Shown here: positions 5,577 through 13,811 of the stretch, piece by piece
Layout: each line of letters opens with the position of its first letter
How positions within the stretch are numbered: the first letter of the stretch is position 1
Source of the DNA: a virus
DNA length: 43,281 bases
Strand: one strand, 5' to 3'
IMG/VR virus record: IMGVR_UViG_3300028920_000128
Span: 1 to 43,281 of that record
The notes under the pieces: model-generated
What the model was told of the DNA's origin: nothing
Databases searched by the model: none
The model's input: only the letters and a program-made list of their open reading frames with translations
Position numbers and translations under genes: made by a program

Positions 5577-7661
5577 ATGCCGGATAAGGTATCAGCCTAC
5601 CTTTTAGATAATGAGGAGGCTATGAAGTCTCAAGGTGCAGAAACACCCTGGGGCAAAGCTCCATCCTCCGACCGTAAGTCAGTAGAAAAGCACATCCTCT
5701 CTAAATTCAACGACGAACTATCCGCAGCTAAAAGCCACCGGGCAGAGTATTATGATAATCTGTGGAGCCTGTGTGATCGCGCCTATTGGGCGTATAAGAA
5801 GCAAATCAACCTAAAGGACATGGAGAAGGAATTCCGATCCAACATCAGAATACCTTATCTTATGAAGCAAGTTGAGTCTCAGGCCAGCAAGGTCTTTCCT
5901 TCCATGGTCAGCAACAAGCCTCTTTGCAGCGTCTCCCCCAACCATGAAAGCAGCAGGATCCAGCAGCTCAAAGCTAAGGGCGTCCAGAAGCAGCTCCGCT
6001 ATGACATGTTCCAGAAGCAGAACGGGCTTACTTTGTTCCTTCGATGGATCAAGCAGGGCGAGCGCCTGGGATTGTCTCCGCTTAAGCTGTCGTGGCTGTA
6101 TGAGGAAGGCCGCAAGATCGCCCGGCGTCCAAAGCTCAATGATGCAGGTGAAATGGTCGGGCTGGTCAGAGAGGTTAAGGACAAGTATATCAAAGAGGAT
6201 CGCCCCTGTGTCAACCTGGTAAACACCCGGCGGCTGTGGTGGAATCCTGATTGTGTGGATCCAGACGAGAACTTAAGATACACCTACGAGCTTATATGGA
6301 AACCGCTCCGCCTCCTCAAGGAAGATCCGCTGTATGTTAATACAGACAAGATCGAGGCTGACAGCGAGATCGTTAAGGAAGAGACAACCGAGTATCGCGG
6401 CAGCGTACTGGGTAACGTCAAGACAGGCGAGCCCATGGTCAAGCTGTATGAACGGTTTGACAAGGATTACCTGATTACTGTTGCAGGCAACCAGGTAATT
6501 CGGTACCGGGACAATCCTTTTGATGATGGAATTATACCGTATTATTTTTACAGATCCACTATTGTTGACGACTTCTTTGTCGGTATGGGCGTGATCGAGC
6601 CCGGCCTGGACCTTGAAGGCTTGGCCAACACTATACTTAATCAGCGGCTGGACAATGTCCACCGCGTGATCAATAAGATGTATTTCATAGGTGCGACTTC
6701 CGGATTCAAGGGGGATCGCCTCCGCTTTCGTCCTGGCGGTGTAGAGAAGCTGATTGACGTCAACGGGATTAAGGAATTTCAGGTATCCGACGTAACCAGC
6801 TCCGCGTATATCGAGGAGCAGCAGGCCGAAAAACAGATGTCTGAGATAAACGGGGATCCGGAGTTGACACGCGGGGAAATGAGCAGCAAGCGCACCACAG
6901 CCACAGAGGCAAGCATCGCATCCACCGGCGCACAATACAGACTTCAAACTAAGATATGGACCGGACAGTTTGCCGCGGCAACATTGTATCGGGATATGTA
7001 TAGACTTCGCAAACAGTTTGGGGATCCTTCCGAGTATGTACAGGTTTTCGGTACCGACGGAATGCCATACGCCATGAGGCATGACGATATATTCATAGAT
7101 GACTATAAATTCGATTACAGTCTCGGCGGGCCTACCGGCAACCGAATGATTGAATTTCACCAGATGACAACATGGATTGACACCATGGCCAGGGTACCTG
7201 GTCTTTTGCAGAAATTCAACCTGGACGAGATCGCAAATATGATGTCAGAAAAAATGGTAATGGGAGATTCAGAACGTATGCTCCAGAGGCCAGGACTTAT
7301 GACCGAAGGATTTTATCGGGATCCGTACAAGGAAAATCAGCGCATGTATAAATACCAGAACGAGATTCTGGTTCTACCTGGCGAGGTTCATACAGATCAC
7401 ATACCGGTACACACCCAGCTGCTTGACGTTGACGGTATACCGCCGGTCGTCAAGGGCATTGTTCAGGCTCACCTTGCACAGCACCTTATGTTCTGGCAGC
7501 AGGATCAGGCAGCAATGGGCAGCATAGGAGGTCAGATGGCAGCAGCGCAGCAGGCTCCTTTTGCATTAAACCCGGCTGGAGTGGCGGAGTCTCAGGCTTC
7601 CGGACCGGCAGGCATAACCCTTGGAGGTCAGAATGCAGGACGTACAATCGGAACGCTATAA
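5577..7661 (+). CDS. portal protein
   Basis: A 694-residue product with ATG at 5577 behind AAGGGGAGCG. Its position between large terminase and scaffold/capsid, its length, and its composition of long helical segments with an NTRRLWWNPDC-type wing region and a Gln-rich C-terminus fit podovirus-type portals. The portal forms the dodecameric ring at the unique capsid vertex through which DNA enters and leaves. No catalytic motifs are expected. The end overlaps the next small gene by 29 bp. The family call rests on context and general resemblance. Confidence 0.85.
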   Translation: MPDKVSAYLLDNEEAMKSQGAETPWGKAPSSDRKSVEKHILSKFNDELSAAKSHRAEYYDNLWSLCDRAYWAYKKQINLKDMEKEFRSNIRIPYLMKQVESQASKVFPSMVSNKPLCSVSPNHESSRIQQLKAKGVQKQLRYDMFQKQNGLTLFLRWIKQGERLGLSPLKLSWLYEEGRKIARRPKLNDAGEMVGLVREVKDKYIKEDRPCVNLVNTRRLWWNPDCVDPDENLRYTYELIWKPLRLLKEDPLYVNTDKIEADSEIVKEETTEYRGSVLGNVKTGEPMVKLYERFDKDYLITVAGNQVIRYRDNPFDDGIIPYYFYRSTIVDDFFVGMGVIEPGLDLEGLANTILNQRLDNVHRVINKMYFIGATSGFKGDRLRFRPGGVEKLIDVNGIKEFQVSDVTSSAYIEEQQAEKQMSEINGDPELTRGEMSSKRTTATEASIASTGAQYRLQTKIWTGQFAAATLYRDMYRLRKQFGDPSEYVQVFGTDGMPYAMRHDDIFIDDYKFDYSLGGPTGNRMIEFHQMTTWIDTMARVPGLLQKFNLDEIANMMSEKMVMGDSERMLQRPGLMTEGFYRDPYKENQRMYKYQNEILVLPGEVHTDHIPVHTQLLDVDGIPPVVKGIVQAHLAQHLMFWQQDQAAMGSIGGQMAAAQQAPFALNPAGVAESQASGPAGITLGGQNAGRTIGTL

Positions 7662-7935
7662 TAGCCCGGAGGATTTCTTTCTAAAGAGATATAATATCTC
7701 CCAGAAGACAGCCGGTATATTATCGTCTCTCATGTCCTCTCCTGACTACAGGGATTGTCTTATAGAATTACTTATGGCCTTAAAGGGCAGCGTTGCTGAG
7801 TCAGCATTCAGCATGAACCCGTTGGGCCAAGATGAATACTTAGTAAAATACGGTTATGTTAAGGGCCTCGAAGTGTTTGAGGCAGACCTGGCAAACATAG
7901 CCAAAGAATACCAGGAGCGTGTCCTGGACCAATAG
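7633..7935 (+). CDS. hypothetical protein between portal and scaffold (100 aa)
   Basis: ATG at 7633 follows GGAGGTCAGA and begins MQDVQSERYNSPEDFF. The product looks wholly alpha-helical (KTAGILSSL, CLIELLMALKG, NIAKEYQERV). It overlaps the portal gene end. Small helical proteins in this position often act in head assembly, but no family is recognised. Confidence 0.7.
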   Translation: MQDVQSERYNSPEDFFLKRYNISQKTAGILSSLMSSPDYRDCLIELLMALKGSVAESAFSMNPLGQDEYLVKYGYVKGLEVFEADLANIAKEYQERVLDQ

Positions 7936-7951
7936 TTTAAGGAGGTTTTTT

Positions 7952-8797
7952 ATGGCAGGCGGAAACTCACAGGACGGACTGACCCCAGGTTTAGACGGGG
8001 GAGGAGAGTCGAGTATCATTGACGATCTTAAGGCAAAGGCAGCGGATGCAGCTGGTGTAAGCGATGACACCAGCAGAGCCGCAAGCACGGATAAGGATGC
8101 AGATCCCGGATCCGGTGGCGCAAGTGTATTGGGCCGGTTTTCTTCCGATCAGGAGGCGAGCCAGCACTTGCAGCGCCTTGAAGCTGAGAACCAGGAGCTT
8201 AAGAAAGCTCAATCTTCTGCAAAGTCGGAGGCGGCGTTAGGTAAGATGCTCTCCGGTGGTAAACCTTCTGAAACCGGCGATGGTAAACCGGCCTCCCTTG
8301 AAGACAGAAAGAATGCGCTTTTTGAGAGGGCGAAAAAAACTTTTGATGGCGAGGAGCTTTCGTTGTTCCAGGAGCTTGCCGAGCTCCAGACGGAGGCTGT
8401 GGTCGCCCAAAGAGTTGGCCCTGTAGAACAGGAATTGCAGGGACAGAAAACAGAAAAAATAATAAATTCGATCAAATCAATTCCCGATTGGGATAAGCAT
8501 ATCGAGAGTGCTGAGGCTATTATGAAAGCCGAAAATGTTGGAGCGCTACAGGCTTTTGAACTTGCAGCCGCAAGATCTGGAAGCCCAATTACCGCCCAGC
8601 AGGCAGAGGATTTGCAGGCCCAGCAAAGATTTATTAAGGAATCTTCAAACCTCGAAAGAGGCTCCGACGTGTCTTATCAACCCGGATCTCCCCAGAATCC
8701 ATACGGCACCCCCACTGGTGACACAGCACAGCTTGAAAAGGCTTTGAATATGGATAGAGGACAATCCGGTCAGCGGGAATTCTTTGGTGTCGAATAG
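7952..8797 (+). CDS. putative capsid scaffolding protein
   Basis: A 281-residue product; ATG at 7952 is chosen because TAAGGAGG lies just upstream. The N-terminus is Gly/Asp/Ser-rich and probably disordered (residues 1-70). A heptad-like segment follows (HLQRLEAENQELKKA, about 80-95), then a long charged helical region with several Glu/Gln runs. An acidic, helical, low-aromatic protein immediately before the major capsid gene is the usual signature of a scaffold, which templates prohead assembly and is then lost. The call is from composition and position. Confidence 0.75.
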   Translation: MAGGNSQDGLTPGLDGGGESSIIDDLKAKAADAAGVSDDTSRAASTDKDADPGSGGASVLGRFSSDQEASQHLQRLEAENQELKKAQSSAKSEAALGKMLSGGKPSETGDGKPASLEDRKNALFERAKKTFDGEELSLFQELAELQTEAVVAQRVGPVEQELQGQKTEKIINSIKSIPDWDKHIESAEAIMKAENVGALQAFELAAARSGSPITAQQAEDLQAQQRFIKESSNLERGSDVSYQPGSPQNPYGTPTGDTAQLEKALNMDRGQSGQREFFGVE

Positions 8798-8812
8798 AAC
8801 GGAGATATAAAA

Positions 8813-9949
8813 ATGGTTGATAATATTCGTGGCATGCACACCACAGGCAATATCTTGGCTGATCGCTTACAGTTTGACTGGTCTGGAATTTACCTCCGCC
8901 AGCCGAACCAGTTTCCCCTTGTTGTTCTGCTGGCCAAGCTGGCTATGGAGCAGGCTCTCCAGCCGAAGTTTAATCACTTTGAAGAAGAAGACGTTACAGA
9001 TACCGTCACTGTTGATGGCGCTATGAATGACAGCGTTACGACGATGGTTCTTGATGACAACACATCTATTGTTGTTGGTGAAGTTCTTCATAATCCGCTC
9101 ACTGGCGAAAACTTCTATGTGAGCGCCGTTGACTCCGGTGGTACTGACTTGACCGTTACGCGTGGCTATGGTGGAACAACCGCAGCTGCTGTTGCTGACG
9201 ACCAGGACATCCGGAATATTGGGCCGACAGCTGAGGAAGGTGGCGAGCTTGCATCCGCAGTATCCAGCAAGGTCGAAATCAAGTACAACTACACCCAGAT
9301 TTACAAGAAGACTATTGATCTGTCCAAAACCCTGGAAGCGTCTCAGCTTTACGGTGGCAAGGAAGAAGCTCGCCTGATCGCCGCAAAGGAACGCGAATGG
9401 AAACGGGCAGTCAATTACTCCTTCCAGTTCGGATCCAGAAGCCTTGGAACTCTGAACGGTCGTCCTATCCGTCAGACTGGCGGACTTCTGGAATGGATCA
9501 CCACAAATGTTACTGACAATAGTGGTGCGTCTCTCACAGAAGCTCAGTTCGAGGCATTCCTGGCGTCTGTCTTCCAGTACGGTAACACCGACCGGCGTGT
9601 ACTGATCGCCTCCCCGCTGCTCTCTCGGGTTATCACCGGGTTTGCAAAGGACAAGCTCCAGGTCTTCCAGGGTCCGGAGACATACGGGATCCGCATTTCC
9701 CGCTATGAAAGCGTTGAAGGTACAGTTGACATTGTCAGGGATCGCCTGCTCAAGGGCGCAACCTATGGCGCATGGGGCTGGATGCTCGACCTCAACAATA
9801 TCAAAATGAAATCCCTGCGCTCTGTCAAAATGCGCCGCAATGTCCAGAATCCCGGTGATGATGCCATCAAGCATGAAATCATTGGCGAAATGGGTGTCAA
9901 GATCATCGACGAAAGAACCCACGGGATTATTAAAAACTTCACCGCCTAA
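8813..9949 (+). CDS. major capsid protein, SU10-like
   Basis: A 378-residue product with ATG at 8813 behind CGGAGATAT. Residues 60-135 form a beta-rich insert with the motif LTVTRGYGGT (113-122), familiar from the SU10-type major capsid family (formerly DUF5309), an HK97-fold group. Then come YTQIYKKTIDLSKT (about 160-173) and a C-terminal part rich in beta strands. It directly follows the scaffold and is followed by a hairpin terminator, as is common for this highly expressed gene. Confidence 0.88.
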   Translation: MVDNIRGMHTTGNILADRLQFDWSGIYLRQPNQFPLVVLLAKLAMEQALQPKFNHFEEEDVTDTVTVDGAMNDSVTTMVLDDNTSIVVGEVLHNPLTGENFYVSAVDSGGTDLTVTRGYGGTTAAAVADDQDIRNIGPTAEEGGELASAVSSKVEIKYNYTQIYKKTIDLSKTLEASQLYGGKEEARLIAAKEREWKRAVNYSFQFGSRSLGTLNGRPIRQTGGLLEWITTNVTDNSGASLTEAQFEAFLASVFQYGNTDRRVLIASPLLSRVITGFAKDKLQVFQGPETYGIRISRYESVEGTVDIVRDRLLKGATYGAWGWMLDLNNIKMKSLRSVKMRRNVQNPGDDAIKHEIIGEMGVKIIDERTHGIIKNFTA

Positions 9950-9968
9950 TCAAGGCGCTTTTTCCATG

Positions 9969-10000
9969 GTGTGACGTCGTTAGGGCGGCGTCACACTTTT
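9969..10000 (+). terminator. rho-independent terminator after the capsid gene
   Basis: GTGTGACGTCG (9969-9979) pairs with CGGCGTCACAC (9986-9996) over 11 bp (one G-U) across a 6-base loop, followed by TTTT and a T-rich tract. It would end or thin transcripts after the capsid gene. Confidence 0.85.
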
Positions 10001-10025
10001 ATCTTTCTTTTTGGGAGTAAGAAAT

Positions 10026-10373
10026 ATGAAGGTTTTTCTTTGCAAGAAGTATCCGAATCTCCGCGTATTGGTCCGCAAAGAGGAGGTTACTTTCAATCCA
10101 GAGAAGGGGCAGAGATTAGTTGCGGTTCCGCCTCGGTATGCTGAATTCAAGAATGGCCGGTTTTCATGTGACGATAAAGATAACGAAGCCATTGAATCAC
10201 TTCGCGGGCATAAGGATTTTAATATCCTGATCCATGAGGTTAGCATGAAAGCGCTTGAGAAGCAGCGCAAAGAAGACAAGAAAGAAAAGACAAAAACAAG
10301 TACCGGAGACGATAGCGGTGAACCTAAATCAGATGGTAAGAAGTATACTCGGGGCATGCAGACTGCCGAGTGA
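10026..10373 (+). CDS. hypothetical protein after capsid (115 aa)
   Basis: ATG at 10026 behind GGGAGTAAGAAAT gives MKVFLCKKYPNLRVLV. The N-terminal half is beta-like with an FNPEKGQRLVAV segment, and the C-terminal 40 residues are highly charged Lys/Glu/Asp. No family is recognised. It lies between capsid and adaptor genes, where head-completion or decoration proteins are often found. Its end overlaps the next gene by 41 bp. Confidence 0.7.
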   Translation: MKVFLCKKYPNLRVLVRKEEVTFNPEKGQRLVAVPPRYAEFKNGRFSCDDKDNEAIESLRGHKDFNILIHEVSMKALEKQRKEDKKEKTKTSTGDDSGEPKSDGKKYTRGMQTAE

Positions 10374-11415
10374 CGACACGCACCGATTTCAGCTTGCACG
10401 GCAGGCTGTAAATAATAGTATTGATTTTGTTTTAACGCATAAAACAGATTGGTACTTTCTTCACAAAACAGCAGAGATTCTGAGTGAGTCTGGAGAAAGT
10501 CGGTATGCGTTGCCTTTTGATTTCTCGCATCTTATGCGGGTAGGTTACGACGGTACAAAGTGTGAGGTTTTCGCTCCGCAGGATGTTGACCGATACAATA
10601 GCGATGACATGGCATCAATGTCTCACCTTGCTTGTACTATTCAGCAAATCACAACTTCTCCGTATGCCTCTAAAGGTTACGTGTTTTTAACATACGGATC
10701 CAAGACTGTTTCTGGTGTTGGCACTTCATTTACTCCGGAAATGGTTGGAAGGTTTCTGCGATCCGGTCGGGATGGAGAGGTCTACCGCATAGCTCGCTAT
10801 GTCAGCGGCACCGAACTTGAGCTTACCCAAGAGTTTGCCGGATCCAGTCAGGCAGGACTTGTTTCTGTATATGATGGGGACAAAACTATTGTTAGAGGCA
10901 ACCCGCACATTACTAATTTTACAGAGGATATGACTGGCCTCCTGATGAACATAGAGGGGAATGCGTCCCCCATAACAATATCAAGTGTTGATTATAACAA
11001 TCAGAATATTTCCCTTATTTCCGACTCGGCTGTCGGCACACAGCTTATATTCTCCATTCAAGACAGCTACCAGATAGATCCCCCTGGATCATACATACTC
11101 AACTTTGCTGATGATCTTGCCGAAGATGACAAGGTTATAGCTGTTGATTATTATGCGTATCAGCCTCCACTGATGGGTCCATACGATACTCCGTATTTGA
11201 TTCCATTACAGTTCCACCAGGTTATATTAAATTTTGCAATAGTTGAGTATTCGACGCTTGACGATGATTCTCAGATTAAGATAACTGTCTTTGAAAACAG
11301 AGCCGAGAAGGGGCTTGTAAATATGCTGAACACCGATAATCCCCTTGAACCAGGTTACAAGTATTTAAGCGAGCCTGACGCTGTCAGTCTTGCAAGAACA
11401 AACATTGTGAGGTAA
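10333..11415 (+). CDS. head-tail adaptor-like protein
   Basis: The preferred start is ATG 10333, giving about 360 residues; the frame is open further upstream. The N-terminal segment (RQAVNNSIDFVLTHKTDWYFLHKTAEI ... YALPFDF, split by a gap here) has the pattern of podovirus adaptor proteins: a helix, a W-x-F-L pair, a strand and a Y-x-L-P motif. A beta-rich insert follows with SGVGTSFTPEMVGRFL and ELTQEFAG. The adaptor ring attaches to the portal and connects it to the tail nozzle. The call is by pattern and position. Confidence 0.65.
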   Translation: MVRSILGACRLPSDDTHRFQLARQAVNNSIDFVLTHKTDWYFLHKTAEILSESGESRYALPFDFSHLMRVGYDGTKCEVFAPQDVDRYNSDDMASMSHLACTIQQITTSPYASKGYVFLTYGSKTVSGVGTSFTPEMVGRFLRSGRDGEVYRIARYVSGTELELTQEFAGSSQAGLVSVYDGDKTIVRGNPHITNFTEDMTGLLMNIEGNASPITISSVDYNNQNISLISDSAVGTQLIFSIQDSYQIDPPGSYILNFADDLAEDDKVIAVDYYAYQPPLMGPYDTPYLIPLQFHQVILNFAIVEYSTLDDDSQIKITVFENRAEKGLVNMLNTDNPLEPGYKYLSEPDAVSLARTNIVR

Positions 11416-11417
11416 TC

Positions 11418-12419
11418 ATGGCAGACATACATGATAGAATCGAAAAGGCTTTTGCTAAAGATGGGGACGTCTTTCTAAGCATTGACTTGGGGAATACTGG
11501 ACTTGTCATCGGTGATCTCACGGTCAAGTTGTATAAAAATGGAGGCACGTCTGGTACAGCCCTCTCGGCTTCATCTCTAAGCGAGATCGGTAATAATATA
11601 TATTGGTTTACGATTGACTCATCAGAGAACGACACAGCTGGCCGGGCATTGCTTGAAATAACCACGGCGGCTGACAATAATCTGTTTATCGAGTTGAATA
11701 TCCTGGACGGCGCAGGGGATCCGGAGTTATTGCAGAAAAAACTGGAGGATGCAGATGTGAAAGTTGCTCCTCAAGATGATTCCATAACTTCTTCCGTTAT
11801 TGCTGAAAATGCTATTGGATCTTCTGAACTTTCTGACGCCGCCGCGAATAAGGTAGCGGATCACGTCTGGGATGAAATCTTATCTGGGCATACTGCTGCT
11901 GGATCTGCAGGGAAGATTGTGCAGGACATTGTCACAAATGTATGGGCTGCTGGAACCAGGACGCTCACATCAATTTCTGGCGTTGCTGGTGGTGTTTGGG
12001 ATGCGCTCACCTCCTCAATCAGCACAGCTGGAAGCATAGGTGTCTTAATTAAAACAAATCTGGATTCAGTCCTCTCAAGCATTGGAACAAATGTAATCGG
12101 AGTGAAAGCTAAAACCGACGCAATCAACCTGGATGGGTCAAATAATGTACTCTCAGCCCCTCAAACCGCAATATATATTTCATCTTCTGATAAGAGCGAC
12201 ATCATAGATGGTGTATGGGATGAAGAAAAAGCGGATCACGATGCAGCTAATAGCATGGGTGAGATTATGAACGACACTCAGTCTTATGTCAGGGGAAAAC
12301 GGAAAATTGTTAATAATGGAGACAATGAGGAGATTTACGAGAAAGACAACTCAACTCTCCGCCACACCTTTAACATTACCAGGGATGCTAATGATAATGT
12401 TATTGAAAGGAGTACATGA
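11418..12419 (+). CDS. virion/tail protein with VWD repeats
   Basis: A 333-residue product starting 2 bases after the adaptor gene. The N-terminal 110 residues look like a beta-sandwich (FLSIDLGNTGLVIGDLTVKLY). Three diverged repeats follow: VWDEILSGHTAAGSAG (near 150), VWDALTSSISTAGSIG (near 195) and VWDEEKADHDAANSMG (near 267). The C-terminus (EIYEKDNSTLRHTFNI) is a common ending of phage tail or baseplate proteins. It is probably a structural protein of the tail. Its stop overlaps the next ATG. Confidence 0.65.
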   Translation: MADIHDRIEKAFAKDGDVFLSIDLGNTGLVIGDLTVKLYKNGGTSGTALSASSLSEIGNNIYWFTIDSSENDTAGRALLEITTAADNNLFIELNILDGAGDPELLQKKLEDADVKVAPQDDSITSSVIAENAIGSSELSDAAANKVADHVWDEILSGHTAAGSAGKIVQDIVTNVWAAGTRTLTSISGVAGGVWDALTSSISTAGSIGVLIKTNLDSVLSSIGTNVIGVKAKTDAINLDGSNNVLSAPQTAIYISSSDKSDIIDGVWDEEKADHDAANSMGEIMNDTQSYVRGKRKIVNNGDNEEIYEKDNSTLRHTFNITRDANDNVIERST

Positions 12420-12775
12420 TGTTTGATTTTATAAAGTCGAACTCAAGTGAGATTATCGCTGTCTTGACCATTGCGGCACCTGCAATAATCACGATATATA
12501 AGCAGATCCGGGCGAAGAAAAAGGCTGTTGATGTCATTCGGACCTTAGTGGATAGCACTGACAGGATTCTCGCTGAACTTGACGAGCCCAAGGTCCATGC
12601 CATTAAACACGACCTGCAAGTGGCCCATGCCATGAAGGGTACAGAGAAGATCGTCAAGAAAGAGCTTGATTATGTACGGGATTCACGGCGCAGGAACAAC
12701 AACCTTGAACTCGGTGTCGATGTTGATAAGGATATGAATTATCGGGCCGGAGCAAAGTGGAAGATAAATTTTTAA
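12416..12775 (+). CDS. small membrane protein, holin candidate
   Basis: A 119-residue product with start ATG 12416 (ATG also at 12419), coupled to the previous gene by an ATGA overlap. Residues about 10-27 are a hydrophobic segment (IIAVLTIAAPAIITIY) followed by a basic patch (RAKKK) and a long charged helix. One membrane span with a soluble C-terminus would suit a holin, spanin or tail-associated membrane protein. No family is recognised, and no endolysin is adjacent. Confidence 0.6.
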   Translation: MMFDFIKSNSSEIIAVLTIAAPAIITIYKQIRAKKKAVDVIRTLVDSTDRILAELDEPKVHAIKHDLQVAHAMKGTEKIVKKELDYVRDSRRRNNNLELGVDVDKDMNYRAGAKWKINF

Positions 12776-12790
12776 TGTGGAGGATCCCCG

Positions 12791-13108
12791 TTGAACAACA
12801 ACTTTATATTAGACGGGATGGACGATAACGGATCCCTTGTTGTCGATGGGATAAGCGGTATTGGTTCTGATTTCACAAGAGATTCCATATACAAGGATTT
12901 TTTCCATTACACCCCTGATGTCCGCCACGGTCACGAAGAAATAACGATTAGAGAGACGCTTTCACCCGGAGACGTTGCCACTAATAAAATACGCGGCCTG
13001 GGGCAGTTTGGTGTCTTCCGCAAGATAATGTCCCAGCAAACGGATCTTAAAATCAGAATATACATAGACAATGAAAAGTCTATGAAGATAGCGGAGTTTG
13101 AACTATGA
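12791..13108 (+). CDS. hypothetical virion-region protein (105 aa, TTG start)
   Basis: GGAGG at 12779-12783 lies 7 bases before TTG at 12791, which makes the non-ATG start credible. The product (NNNFILDGMDDNGSLVV...) is beta-like and ends AEFEL. Its stop overlaps the next ATG (ATGA). No family is recognised; the context is structural. Confidence 0.65.
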   Translation: MNNNFILDGMDDNGSLVVDGISGIGSDFTRDSIYKDFFHYTPDVRHGHEEITIRETLSPGDVATNKIRGLGQFGVFRKIMSQQTDLKIRIYIDNEKSMKIAEFEL

Positions 13109-13554
13109 GTCCAATACCACGACACGTACCATGGGGAAACCCTGAGCCTCACCATAAGGGACATTTTGGATACCATTACAGTACAGCCTCAAACATATGG
13201 TACGATCCGGACGCTGATCAGTTTGAATCCGGAAATATAATTATACCTGCATCAGGTGCAAAGAATGTTGATTTTCCAGCTGGCAATGTTGCTGAGATAT
13301 ACAGGGCCAAGATCTCGTCAGCTAACGGAAATAGCTTTGCAATATCTCTGTTTGAGAGGGGCGCCAGGTCGGCGTCTGATTTTCTTGTGAATATGTCGAG
13401 CCAAATGGAGACTGAAAGTGATTATCTTATATTTCAAGGCAAGGATTTAATTATTTCTGTAGACAAGGATAATACGGAGTACATTCACGCCATTATTACA
13501 GGGACGCCAGCAGATGTGTTGACAGTTGAATTCGACATGGTTAGGCTTCCGTAG
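13105..13554 (+). CDS. hypothetical virion-region protein (149 aa)
   Basis: Starts in the ATGA overlap with the previous gene. The N-terminus is rich in His, Pro and Trp. The rest reads as alternating strands (GNIIIPASGAKNVDFP, SFAISLFERG, DLIISVDKDN, VLTVEFDMVRLP), resembling a small carbohydrate-binding-like or accessory fibre domain. No enzymatic motif is seen. The function is not known; a tail accessory protein is likely from context. Confidence 0.65.
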   Translation: MSPIPRHVPWGNPEPHHKGHFGYHYSTASNIWYDPDADQFESGNIIIPASGAKNVDFPAGNVAEIYRAKISSANGNSFAISLFERGARSASDFLVNMSSQMETESDYLIFQGKDLIISVDKDNTEYIHAIITGTPADVLTVEFDMVRLP

Positions 13555-13562
13555 GAGGTAGA

Positions 13563-13811
13563 ATGAAAGTTTTTTATGTAAAAACAGACGATACAGGTAG
13601 ACATACACCCGGCCTTGTTCTCCGCACCTTCGGTGACGATCACCAGTTCACCGAGAAGGAGATTGATCCGGACGACAACAGACCGTATAACATGACCTTT
13701 GGTGTATGGCAGACAGACACCTTGACTGACGACGATATTGCTCTATGCAACGCAGGGCGACGTAAAGTAAACGACGTGGAAAATCCAACAGGAGTAGAGT
13801 CCATTGGCTGA
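13563..13811 (+). CDS. hypothetical protein (82 aa)
   Basis: ATG at 13563 behind TAGGAGGTAGA, the strongest ribosome binding site in this part. The product begins MKVFYVKTDDTGR and is acidic with a DDHQFTEKEIDPDDNRP segment. It overlaps the start of the giant spike gene by 8 bp. No family is recognised. Confidence 0.65.
   Translation: MKVFYVKTDDTGRHTPGLVLRTFGDDHQFTEKEIDPDDNRPYNMTFGVWQTDTLTDDDIALCNAGRRKVNDVENPTGVESIG

Noticed and set aside
6273-7160. 295-codon antisense frame across the portal gene
   Set aside because: Shadow of the portal coding sequence; no ribosome site and no neighbours on that strand.
8867-9922. 351-codon antisense frame across the major capsid gene
   Set aside because: Long only because of the codon bias of the capsid gene; the sense strand gives a recognisable capsid protein.
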